Part shown: positions 10,440 through 19,141 of the stretch, piece by piece
Position numbering within the stretch: the first letter of the stretch is position 1
Layout: every line of letters starts with the position of its first letter
DNA from: Fragilariopsis cylindrus CCMP1102
Lineage: Eukaryota > Bacillariophyta > Bacillariophyceae > Bacillariales > Bacillariaceae
NCBI GenBank assembly: GCA_900095095.1
Contig: FMBT01000336.1
Coordinates: 124,001-188,000 of the forward strand
Direction: 5' to 3'
Length of the DNA stretch: 64,000 bases
Position numbers and translations under genes: made by a program
Notes under the pieces: model-generated
What the model was told of the DNA's origin: nothing
Databases searched by the model: none
What the model saw: only the letters and a program-made list of their open reading frames with translations

Positions 10440-10695
10440 ACCTTTCAATTCAATTTCAGTTCAAGTGTTCTGTTCGGTTTGTATAATATTATTTTTTCAC
10501 GAAACACAGCAGAATCCCATTGAAAAGTCAAGCCTTGACGACTGATTTATTGACTGACTAATTCCTCCTCTCCTTCGCGTTTTCTGCTTTCGTCTGCTAC
10601 ATATGTCGATCGATATTAATGGCTATCTTTCTTGTTTGCTACTGTATCTATTATTGAAAACAGAAAGATTCTGAATTTTTTGATGGGTGGTCGGT

Positions 10696-10771
10696 TTATT
10701 ATATGTTGGATCCCGTGGGACTAATAAGTTACGGTGTACTTGAAGGGAGGCTCACAGGGCCTTCCGTTAGT
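10696..10771 (-). repeat. Right arm of inverted repeat flanking the pseudouridine synthase gene
   Basis: TTATTATATGTTGGATCCCG and on to GGACTAATAAG (10696-10728), then CAGGGCCTTCCGTTAGT (10755-10771). It is the inverted partner of 7516-7595. It lies about 260 bp upstream of the gene's start codon. Confidence 0.7.
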
Positions 10772-10944
10772 TTTAAAAACACTAAATCAGTTCCAAAAAT
10801 CAGTTGTGTATAGTTCCCGCCTTTTGTGCTTATTTTGTGTATCGATACATGTTTTAAAATAAAAGTTGCACAAAAATATAAAAACCATGATCATGAGGAA
10901 AACGGCTACTTTCGAACCTTGACCTTTTACGTTTCTTTTTATAT

Positions 10945-11250
10945 TCAGCGTGGAGAAAACTCAGATAATGGTGATGCAGAAGCGTTACATGATGGTGATA
11001 GTGAGGCAGGAGCGTTAATGACGATTCGTGATGATTCCGCATCGCCTACATAAACGTCTTATGCATTTCCGCTGAAATTGAATGTTCATTTTGACCAACT
11101 CGTTAGTGACGCCGTTCAGCGTGGAGAAACTCAGATAATGGTGATGCAGGAGCGTTAGAGACGAGTTCGGCATCGCCAACATACACGTCTTATTCATTTC
11201 CGCAGAAGTTTTTTATTCATTTTGACCAACGCGTTAGAGACGCCGCTTGC
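10945..11250. repeat. Two-copy degenerate tandem duplication (~135-170 bp)
   Basis: Copy 1 starts near 10945 and copy 2 near 11116. Shared blocks in the same order are TTCAGCGTGGAGAAA, CTCAGATAATGGTGATGCAG, GGAGCGTTA, GCATCGCC.ACAT and CATTTTGACCAAC.CGTTAG. Copy 1 has an extra internal ATGGTGAT-type insertion. It lies just upstream of the repeat-protein gene at 11367 and may be part of its promoter. Confidence 0.7.
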
Positions 11251-11366
11251 CATCCTAATAAACACACACGGTGGGCATCTTCTTCACGCACCAAAGTCTA
11301 TCATCATAACTTTATTCATTTACATTTATAAACCAAATTACGAAAGCTAGATCAAATTCAATAACC

Positions 11367-13328
11367 ATGAATCAACGCAACCCCCATCAACAACATAACG
11401 TTTCTACGATGGACAACATCCATCCAACAATTCCAAGGAGAAAAAAGAGTACGGATTCGCAAGCACCTCTTTATAATCCTTCCCTCGGAATAAATTTCAA
11501 TCAAAGTCAACACCAATCACAACAACGTCAACATCAACGTCAACGTCAACACCCACAACAACGTCAACGTCAACACTCACAACAACGTCTGGTCTACAAC
11601 CCATCCCCGAATGATCGGATTTCCACCCAACAACTTTCGAACAACCATAATCATCAGCTTAATAGCAAAGTTGCTGGTGCTTCAACAAGTACCAATCAAC
11701 CAAGTAGTATCTATTCCAATTACTACCCTTCTGGAATTCCTTCTGTACTAGCCCGATCGATAGATGAAGATTTACTTTCAGAGGGTCGTCATTTGGTTGA
11801 CCCACAAACACGTCAAGCTATTGATGATGCTGATCGTCGAAGAGAGCAATCACGCCTAAGGGCTATCAAATTTCAAGCGAAACAGAAAGAAAAAGCTGAT
11901 GCTAATAATCTAGCTCTAAAAAGAGACGGTTTAAGAGCACTCGTAAAAGTTCATGATAGTGCTAAAGGCGGTGTCGTTGAGATCGTTAAAGGTTCAACAA
12001 ATAATCTTGCTCTAGCTAGAGACGGTATAAGTGCACTCGAAAACATACATAATACTTCTGGACGCCGTGTCGTTGAGATCGTTAAAGGTTCAACAAATAA
12101 TCTTGCTCTAGCTAGAGACGGTATAAGAGCACTCGAAAACATGCACCAGAGTAGCACCCATACCACAAACAACTATGGAGGCCGTGTCGTTGAAATCGTT
12201 GAAGACGGTTTAAGAGCACTCGAAAACATGCATAAGAATTCAATCCATTGTAACACCCATACCACAAACAACTATGGAGGCAGTGTCGTTGAAATCGTTG
12301 AAGACGGTTTAAGAGCACTTGAAAACATGCACCAGAGTAACACCCATACCACAAACAACTATGGAGGCAGTGTCGTTGAGATCGTTAAAGGTCGAACACC
12401 AAATGAACAAGATGAAGACCGATTGAACTGTAATGAAGATCACAATGAAGAAGCTGCTATCGCAGAAAATCCTCCAGATAATCAGGATAGAGGTCGTTCA
12501 CGAAACGATTACGATTACGAGGAGGACCGAACGAATCGCGATGAAGGAGCTCCCATCGCAGAGAATCATCCAGATAAAAATGTGGATGAAGCTGCCATCG
12601 TAGAAAATCCTCCAGATAATCAGGATAGAGGTCGTTCGCGAAACGATTACGATTACGAGGAGGACCGAACGAATCGCGATGAAGGAGCTCCCATCGCAGA
12701 GAATCATCCAGATAAAAATGTGGATAGAGATAGTTCTACGTCAGCTCGTTACCGCAGCATGATTCCTGTTTTTCGTAAACGGGGATTACAGGACGATATT
12801 ATTTATTCATTGTTGAACGAAGGGCCGAATGATAATGTCGATCCAAATATGCAACGAGCAGATGATGCGAATCCTTTTAGGGTCGATATGTTCCAATACG
12901 AAACTTTGATGGCAGTGAATAATCTACTTTATAAGGGTGAAATGCCAAATGACGTCATTCCTAATGGAGAGGATACGACCTATATCACGAGATTTTGTGA
13001 GAAATACAAAGACCCATTGCATGATTTTATTCATGGTAGAGGTGTCTTTGACTTTGTACAAGAAGAGAAGAAGACAGGGTTGGACCATACCTACCAAATC
13101 ATCAACAGGGAGTACTCCCAATTCGGAAATACGGCGCACATGAATGGTTGTATCAAGAAAGCATTCGCAGATGCATCCACCCTTTCGCATGAACGTCGAT
13201 TTGAACTTTCCCAAGGACGTAACGGTGGCACTTCTTCTCGTCGTCACGGTACAACTACTCCTCCTCCTCCTCCTCCTCGTGGCAGACGTAGTAACGGTAA
13301 TAGTAGTAATAAGAGACAGCGTACATGA
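11367..13328 (+). CDS. Tandem-repeat protein of unknown function, 653 aa
   Basis: One long intronless frame from ATG. N-terminal 1-90 is Q/H/R-rich with QRQ repeats. Residues about 180-342 hold five units of a repeat whose core is DGLRALENMH...VVEIVKG. The first three begin NNLALARDG and the later ones carry a THTTNNYGG spacer. Residues about 362-453 are two near-identical 46-residue units (138 bp DNA period, 12450 and 12588) built around NPPDNQDRGRSRNDYDYEED and EGAPIAENHPDKNVD. The C-terminal 150 residues (from RYRSMIPVFRKRG) are complex sequence and look like the folded domain, with a proline run and basic tail at the end. No targeting signal. Base composition is less AT-rich than neighbours. 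I recognise no family. It could be a lineage-specific gene or a gene from an unclassified mobile element. Confidence 0.6.
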   Translation: MNQRNPHQQHNVSTMDNIHPTIPRRKKSTDSQAPLYNPSLGINFNQSQHQSQQRQHQRQRQHPQQRQRQHSQQRLVYNPSPNDRISTQQLSNNHNHQLNSKVAGASTSTNQPSSIYSNYYPSGIPSVLARSIDEDLLSEGRHLVDPQTRQAIDDADRRREQSRLRAIKFQAKQKEKADANNLALKRDGLRALVKVHDSAKGGVVEIVKGSTNNLALARDGISALENIHNTSGRRVVEIVKGSTNNLALARDGIRALENMHQSSTHTTNNYGGRVVEIVEDGLRALENMHKNSIHCNTHTTNNYGGSVVEIVEDGLRALENMHQSNTHTTNNYGGSVVEIVKGRTPNEQDEDRLNCNEDHNEEAAIAENPPDNQDRGRSRNDYDYEEDRTNRDEGAPIAENHPDKNVDEAAIVENPPDNQDRGRSRNDYDYEEDRTNRDEGAPIAENHPDKNVDRDSSTSARYRSMIPVFRKRGLQDDIIYSLLNEGPNDNVDPNMQRADDANPFRVDMFQYETLMAVNNLLYKGEMPNDVIPNGEDTTYITRFCEKYKDPLHDFIHGRGVFDFVQEEKKTGLDHTYQIINREYSQFGNTAHMNGCIKKAFADASTLSHERRFELSQGRNGGTSSRRHGTTTPPPPPPRGRRSNGNSSNKRQRT

Positions 13329-14051
13329 TCACCGTAGGTCGAGAACTATCTGCCCTGAGCTCTAAGAAGCAAGCACTTTAGCACTGAGTGCATAGCACAT
13401 GTAAATCTAAATAGTATATAAATAAGTCCCATATACAAATAATTTCTGCCCCTAAGGATGAGATAGATAATTGGACACGCAGGTGAATTGTACATATTAT
13501 ATTAGTAACGGATCCATTTTCATTTGATTGGTAACTTTTCTTCTTTATTCCAGATAATAAATATTTCACAATTAGATTATTTTTAAAACAAAAAGTTTAT
13601 ATTCGTACTGTATCTAGGAAGAACAAAATAATAGGAATTTTATATAACTAAAATCTGAATAATATTCAGCTATGTATAGTGTGGTCTTTAAAATAATTTC
13701 TACTCCTTGTAAGTGTTGACTATGCACAATTGAAAGAGGTGTTGTTGTAATTCAAACAAAACGCACAATAAGACTAATAGAACACTGTATTGAGCTACTT
13801 ATAACTATGTTTGGAACTGTTTTGATGGACTTAAAAGCTAAGTTTAAATAAACATTCCTTATGAATCATGACATATCAGCATGACATCATTATCATACCT
13901 AATTCTTTCTTGGAATTAAAGTAGATCAGTTTTTACTAACAGCTTTCAAGGTCCCTTGTGGACGGGCACAAAAAGGGGTCCCCTTTTAAAAATGTTGTAC
14001 CCCCTTTTTTACCTTTCTAAATACTTCCTATATACTTGAAGTAATCAAGTC
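13329..14051. other. Intergenic region with a strong palindrome
   Basis: AT-rich with no coding signal. It contains AAAAGGGG-T-CCCCTTTT (13971-13987), a perfect 8 bp-arm palindrome followed 10 bp later by GTACCCCCTTTTTT. This lies just upstream of the decayed methyltransferase gene. Confidence 0.5.
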
Positions 14052-14919
14052 ATGACGACGGACACGAACTCATTACCATCAGAGAAGAAGAAGAAGTTGC
14101 AGTTGCAACTCTATGATGGACCAAAAAATAATGGTGCATTAATGACGTGGATAGAAAAAAATTCACCTATTTCGGATGAATACCAAATTCATCGTAATTT
14201 TGATATGATATATAAGTTAGAACAGTGGAAAGATAGAGCAGATGATGAAGTCTCACCAATGTCGGGACATGGTTCCGGACGAAGTGCCGATGAATTATTT
14301 GTCAATTATGTGAACAACCTTATTACCACGTACTCGATTTCATCTATCGTGGATGTGGGAAGTGGTGATTGGAGCTATATGAAAGATGTCAACATTGCTT
14401 CGTACAATGGATATGATGTCAGTTCTATTATTGTGGACACCACTACAGCTCTGTATGGCAGCAACAATAACAACAACGCTTCAGTCATGCCCACGGACAA
14501 CGACGGAAAGTTTGTTGCTTTTTCACGTGTCCAAGATCAACCAAATTTATAAAGTTGCTGATATGATGATTTGTAAAGATGTGTTGCAACATTTGCCGTT
14601 TGATGCTGCAAAACACATCGTCGATCAGCAAAGTAAATTTAAGATATCAATTGTTGTGAATGATTTAAGTGCCTCGATTGTTTTTTGGGAATATAATATC
14701 GCCTGATATAGGTACACTGGCGTTCCCACAGATGAGATGACCGACAAACTAAGAAACAACAGCAACGACGGCGAAATAGAAGAAGAAGTAGAAGAGGAAA
14801 TATAGAAGGAAGAGGAGTTGAACAAGAAAGCAAGTATGAATATTGTACCAATAGACAAATCGAGACCACCAAGGGACCACCACTCCCAATACTACGATCC
14901 CACGCTCCACAAGTACTAG
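14052..14919 (+). pseudogene. Decayed class I SAM-dependent methyltransferase
   Basis: The first frame (14052-14552) contains SSIVDVGSGDWSYMKDV, the SAM-binding motif I of a class I methyltransferase, followed by YNGYDVSS. The next family block, ADMMICKDVLQHLPFD (typical D-hIC-K-D-V-L-Q-H), lies in another forward frame from about 14559. A later RPP-type block (about 14857) lies beyond at least one stop. The gene therefore has at least two breaks and cannot give the full protein as it stands, unless an unrecognised intron exists: no good GT-AG pair joining the frames was evident. Length before decay would have been about 270-300 aa. Substrate unknown. A fragment of a similar gene lies at 25969-26186. 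Confidence 0.65.
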
Positions 14920-15238
14920 CTGATCTTGTCGATCACCAACCAACAATAACTATTCCTTTGTTGTTCGTTGGAGATGCTAGAAAGGCAAAATGGACTGCAC
15001 ACGCTACTACTACTGTACAGCACTTCATACATTGATGTTATTTTTGAAAATAAAATACACAAAAAGAAGCGGCGTAACGTATAAATTAACAGATTATTAT
15101 TAAACTTGTGAAAGTAATTATTAGAGGTTTCGTCCATTCAATTTGTGCACTCAATTGTTTACTCCTAGATTTTTCTTTTTACTTTTCCTCCCTTCTTGGG
15201 AAAGAGTTCTTGACTTTTATATATAAGTTTGTTAAAAC
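14920..15238. other. Intergenic region
   Basis: AT-rich stretch between the decayed methyltransferase and the 3' end of the LON-domain gene. Nothing else recognised. Confidence 0.4.
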
Positions 15239-16513
15239 TTAAAATTCCATTTTTTTATCAATTAATTTCCCTCTTTGTTCTAACATCATTTTATAGATTA
15301 ATATTAAACGATCTAATAAATTGTTAATATTCAATGCTTGTAAACGAAATTTTAATAGTTCCTGATCGGATTTATCGTCCCAAACCTCCTTGGACAAATA
15401 GGCCCAAGATACTGCCGTTAATTCTTGAATGGATCGTGACGTATTAATATTGATATCTCTTTTTTCAGTTGTTGCGTCACTACTACTTGTATATCCCTGT
15501 GTATCGGATGATATAGCGACTTGATATGCTTTTTTGAATAAAGCTTTTCGACTTTCGTCTTCATCGTCCAAATAATCATCATCGTCTTCATCCTCGTCTT
15601 CATCATCGTCAAGACCTAATTCTGCCTCAAGTTTCATTCGTTTAATAGTAGCTTCACTAAGGACTTCTTTCTCCTTTTTGGCCCTTGGCGAAGGATTATT
15701 ATCACCATCATCATCATCACCATCATCATTACTATTTTGTTGTTGTTGTTGTTTCAATTTCAATTTCAATTCTACTTGTTCTTCTAAGGATATAATGGAA
15801 TCAAACATATCATCAATATCATTTGCTAATTCATTACAGACATCAATGACACTTTTATCTTGTACATTATTTTCAGTATTACTATTACTATTGTCGTCCG
15901 AAAATTCGGTACACCAGGCAGTGATGTATTCATCAAATATACCACCCTCTTCCTTTTCTTCATCATTGGTTTGAATTTTTTGTAATGTTGCACGACCAAC
16001 TACACGAATGGTGGCTAAGATGGATTTACCAGTACTACTATACAATCCAGCACTATCATCATCCTCGGAACCTTCCATCACACGATAATTTTCAATTTCA
16101 CATAATGGCATACATTGTAATAAACCTTGTTCATTGGCAATATATCCCATCGCAACTATTCCAGCATGATGTTTTGTAGAATAATCAAATAATTGATGAA
16201 ATCGTTCTTCATATAAACATAATTCTTTTGTTTCACCTTGTAATAATATATCTGTTAATGGGAATGGCAATACACAAATTTGACGTAATGGTTGTTCGAT
16301 TTGTTGTTGTTGTGATTTTTTATCGTCCGTTGTTAATCCTTCTTTGCGACGTGGTGAATCACCTAAATCTGGTGGATTTTCAAACATTATATCTCTCCAT
16401 TCTGATATATCAGCATACAACTTCGTCGGCCAAGCTCTTCCTTGTGGTTGTTGTTGAAAAGCTGTCGTCATCGTCATCGTTATTGCCGCTAGGTGCATCA
16501 CAGATTGTCTCAT
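15239..16513 (-). CDS. Plastid LON-substrate-binding-domain protein, 424 aa
   Basis: Residues about 78-215 match the LON protease N-terminal (substrate-binding) domain: ICVLPFPLTDILLQGETKEL, then YEERFHQLFDYSTKHHAGIVAMGYI, then ATIRVVGRATL. There is no AAA+ or protease domain, so it belongs to the stand-alone LON-domain proteins seen in algae and plants. The N-terminus has a short signal-like helix and TTAFQQQP, consistent with A|F cleavage at 18/19 and plastid import. A D/E-rich low-complexity block lies around residues 255-315. The C-terminus (SIQELTAVSWAYLSKEVW...LDRLILIYKMMLEQRGKL) is helical. The start codon is the only ATG before the domain. Its promoter region was cut short by the LTR element inserted about 180 bp upstream. 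Biochemical role unknown; substrate recognition or adaptor work is an inference. Confidence 0.78.
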   Translation of the reverse strand: MRQSVMHLAAITMTMTTAFQQQPQGRAWPTKLYADISEWRDIMFENPPDLGDSPRRKEGLTTDDKKSQQQQIEQPLRQICVLPFPLTDILLQGETKELCLYEERFHQLFDYSTKHHAGIVAMGYIANEQGLLQCMPLCEIENYRVMEGSEDDDSAGLYSSTGKSILATIRVVGRATLQKIQTNDEEKEEGGIFDEYITAWCTEFSDDNSNSNTENNVQDKSVIDVCNELANDIDDMFDSIISLEEQVELKLKLKQQQQQNSNDDGDDDDGDNNPSPRAKKEKEVLSEATIKRMKLEAELGLDDDEDEDEDDDDYLDDEDESRKALFKKAYQVAISSDTQGYTSSSDATTEKRDININTSRSIQELTAVSWAYLSKEVWDDKSDQELLKFRLQALNINNLLDRLILIYKMMLEQRGKLIDKKMEF

Positions 16514-16520
16514 AATTGCT

Positions 16521-16579
16521 TCTTCTTTTTCTTTTTCTTTTTCGTTTCGTTTCGTTTCGTTTCTTTTCTTTTTCGTTTC
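16521..16579. repeat. TTTCT/TTTCG pentanucleotide repeat in promoter
   Basis: Pentameric CTTTTT and GTTTC repeats lie immediately upstream of the LON-domain gene's start codon, within the short segment left between that gene and the LTR element. Confidence 0.7.
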
Positions 16580-16695
16580 AACTGAATGTACCGTATTCTA
16601 TTTATTGAAGTGCTTGCTTGGATTGATTGTATTGTATGTTACTGTACTCGATCCCACAATTTATATTTTTATACCATCGACCTTTCAGTGCGTTG

Positions 16696-16849
16696 TGTCA
16701 CGAGAATTCAGATTACGCTATGCGTGATGCACTTTCGTAGCACGCGCTCCTTGTTACATACATTTACTTATATATATTTAGCTCATAAAATATCATAACG
16801 CATAACTTAAAACAACTTCTCTCTACTTTCTAGTAAGAATAACTTCGTA
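16696..16849 (+). repeat. 5' LTR
   Basis: 154 bp, begins TGTCACGAGAATTC and ends AATAACTTCGTA. By eye it is identical to the 3' LTR. Very short for an LTR, as is known for several diatom Copia lineages. Does not end in the canonical CA. Confidence 0.93.
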
Positions 16850-16861
16850 GGTTATGAGCCC
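16850..16861 (+). promoter_or_regulatory. Primer-binding site (initiator tRNA-Met anticodon arm)
   Basis: GGTTATGAGCCC directly follows the 5' LTR. Its complement GGGCTCATAACC is the anticodon arm of initiator tRNA-Met (yeast has GGGCTCATAACCC). This fits priming by an internally cut tRNA half, the mode known for Drosophila copia, rather than by the tRNA 3' end. Confidence 0.65.
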
Positions 16862-17167
16862 AAATCAACTCCATCTCTGAGTTGACATTTTAACAAACTC
16901 CTCGAGTTAAGAGCAAATTAAAAGAACCCTTGATGCGACGTCAGACATAGGTTTCGACACTTTATCAATCACCTTATTGACATATAAGTAACTACCGTAT
17001 ACTAACATACAATTATTATTGACACAAATCAATCACCTTTGGCGAAGCCATTCTACAACTACAATCAACACCCTTTACCAACCCAAATCAACCTAAATTT
17101 GATCGAAAGATCGATTTACAAAAGATACCTTTTACAACATACTTTTTTTTAATATAGAAGTACAACC

Positions 17168-19126
17168 ATGGCAAACAACAACCAAGATATTGAGGATACC
17201 AACAACAACAACAACAACAACGACAACGACGAAGATAGTCCAGTACAACAACAAAGCTTTCTCCGAACTGCTTTTAACACAATCTTAACACCGCTTCGAA
17301 CTAGAACAAGAGCAGAAAGGCAGCTTCTAATCGGCAACCCACTACAACAACAAGATCAAGATCAAGATCAAGATCAACTCTTACCATCACCACAAGACCA
17401 AATCCGCACCTTAGAACAAGACATCGGTTTGGTTACTTCGCTGTTCGGACGTACTGAAGACGAAGAAGAAGAAAAAGAAGAAGAAGAAAACGAAAAAGAA
17501 AACGAAAAAGAAAAAGAAAAAGAAAACGAAAGTATGTCAGTCAAATATACAATTGGTGGAGTCTCGATCGAGTTCGATGATACTGAACCAGAACAGAACA
17601 CCGATTACAACGTTGGTGTTGTAATTTCTAAGCAAAATCGTCCGGAACCTGGCTCTGATCATGAGCGCAAGCTGATTGAGAGCCTATGCAAGAATCAATA
17701 CACCAACTACAAGAAACCCGAAACAAGCATGAAGAGCATTGAGCGTTTGCTTCAGAGTCGAAGTATCATGGATACGATTGAAGCCACGAGTACTGTACTC
17801 ACCAAATATGACATGAAAGAACCCTTCACCAGCATTGTCTTCCCTGAAGATCCAACCCTCAAGCGCGTAGCTCTCAAGCTAAACTTTGATGGAAGTGATA
17901 TCCAAACTGCCAATGTGCTTACCGACTTTCGCAAACTAACAACCAAACAAGTAGCTCTCAGCTGCGCATGGTGGAATCTCCATGGCCATTACAAAGACAA
18001 GGACAACAAGAAACATTCCTATGGAAAGGATATGAACTGGAGCTACCTTCACTTCAAGAATCATGTGGACGCCGTCCTATACGACGATACTGACAAAGAA
18101 CTTCACTCCTACGAAAAACGTGAACGGGGTGGTCCACTATTCTTCAAATTATTAACCAATTCAGTTCTGTCTGCTAACGAAGACAGTCTTGCTGCACTAG
18201 AATCTACAATCAGAGTCTACAACATTGCCTCGGATGGCAAAGATGATGTCCCTGAAGCAATTAAAGTCCTGAAGGCAGGCGCAAAAACCATTCAAGCAAT
18301 GCGAGAAGACGGTAGTGGTAAATACCCCCTACCAGACAAATTCGTCATTGACATGATCACTGTCTGTGCTACAACAAGTGTGGACGTGTTTAATAAGAAA
18401 ATGGAACAATACCAAGGCAGCCTCGAACTGGCTGAGCTTTGTGATGAAACAGACAAAATCAACACACCCCTTATTCTGAAGAAGGTCTTCAATACAGCAG
18501 TCAAATTCCACAAACAATTGTTTGATGCTGGTACCTGGGATGCAGCAGTACTCTCTAAAGCAAAATCTTCCTTCGCAGTCATTGGAAAGAACATTCGTTG
18601 CTGGAACTGTGACAAAGAAAACTGCACTATGAACAAGTGCAAATTACCAATTGACAAAGATAAGTGTGAACGTAACCGTCAAAAGTATCTTGAAGCTAAA
18701 CGATCTGCACGAATGCAACGAAACAATGATAGAAGTACAGGCAACGGAGGCGAAGGAGGTAAATTCCCTGAATGGCGTGCTCCTGAGCCCTCTGAAAACA
18801 ACAAACGTGTTATATATGGCATACCATACACTTGGAATGGACATTCCTCTTGGGTAAAAGATAGCACACCGGCATCCGGTCTTCCGGATACACCACCTGG
18901 AGCTTTAAATAATGCTGGTGGTGATGCCTCTATTCCTACCCAAGTTACTAATCCACCACCATCATCACCCGGAACTGGTGATGATGCTACTGCAATGACG
19001 CAAGAAACTGGTTTTACAACAGAAGAAAAGAATGAGTTGCGTCGCATGGAAGCAAACATTCAAAACATGGGCACTAATCTCTCAGGTTTTGGTGCCTTCC
19101 TCAGCAATTTGAACCACAAACACTGA
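17168..19126 (+). CDS. gag: gag polyprotein of the Copia-type element
   Basis: 652 aa. N-terminal 1-130 is N/D/Q/E-rich; the middle is helical Gag-like sequence. A Cys-rich segment near residue 478 (CWNCDKENCTMNKCKLPIDK) sits where the zinc knuckle of Gag is expected, but its spacing differs from the standard CX2CX4HX4C, so it may be a variant knuckle. The C-terminus is G/P/T-rich. Belongs to the element at 16691-24279. Confidence 0.85.
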   Translation: MANNNQDIEDTNNNNNNNDNDEDSPVQQQSFLRTAFNTILTPLRTRTRAERQLLIGNPLQQQDQDQDQDQLLPSPQDQIRTLEQDIGLVTSLFGRTEDEEEEKEEEENEKENEKEKEKENESMSVKYTIGGVSIEFDDTEPEQNTDYNVGVVISKQNRPEPGSDHERKLIESLCKNQYTNYKKPETSMKSIERLLQSRSIMDTIEATSTVLTKYDMKEPFTSIVFPEDPTLKRVALKLNFDGSDIQTANVLTDFRKLTTKQVALSCAWWNLHGHYKDKDNKKHSYGKDMNWSYLHFKNHVDAVLYDDTDKELHSYEKRERGGPLFFKLLTNSVLSANEDSLAALESTIRVYNIASDGKDDVPEAIKVLKAGAKTIQAMREDGSGKYPLPDKFVIDMITVCATTSVDVFNKKMEQYQGSLELAELCDETDKINTPLILKKVFNTAVKFHKQLFDAGTWDAAVLSKAKSSFAVIGKNIRCWNCDKENCTMNKCKLPIDKDKCERNRQKYLEAKRSARMQRNNDRSTGNGGEGGKFPEWRAPEPSENNKRVIYGIPYTWNGHSSWVKDSTPASGLPDTPPGALNNAGGDASIPTQVTNPPPSSPGTGDDATAMTQETGFTTEEKNELRRMEANIQNMGTNLSGFGAFLSNLNHKH

Positions 19127-19141
19127 CATGAAGATAGCCTA

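Larger units (their letters stand above)
10440..11366. other. Divergent intergenic region with repeats
   Basis: About 930 bp between divergent starts. It carries the right arm of the inverted repeat (10696-10771) and a degenerate two-copy tandem duplication (10945-11250). No protein family is recognisable in the short open frames. Confidence 0.5.

Noticed and set aside
12450-12725. CRISPR-like repeat array
   Set aside because: Two 138 bp in-frame copies without spacers; a coding tandem repeat in a eukaryotic gene.
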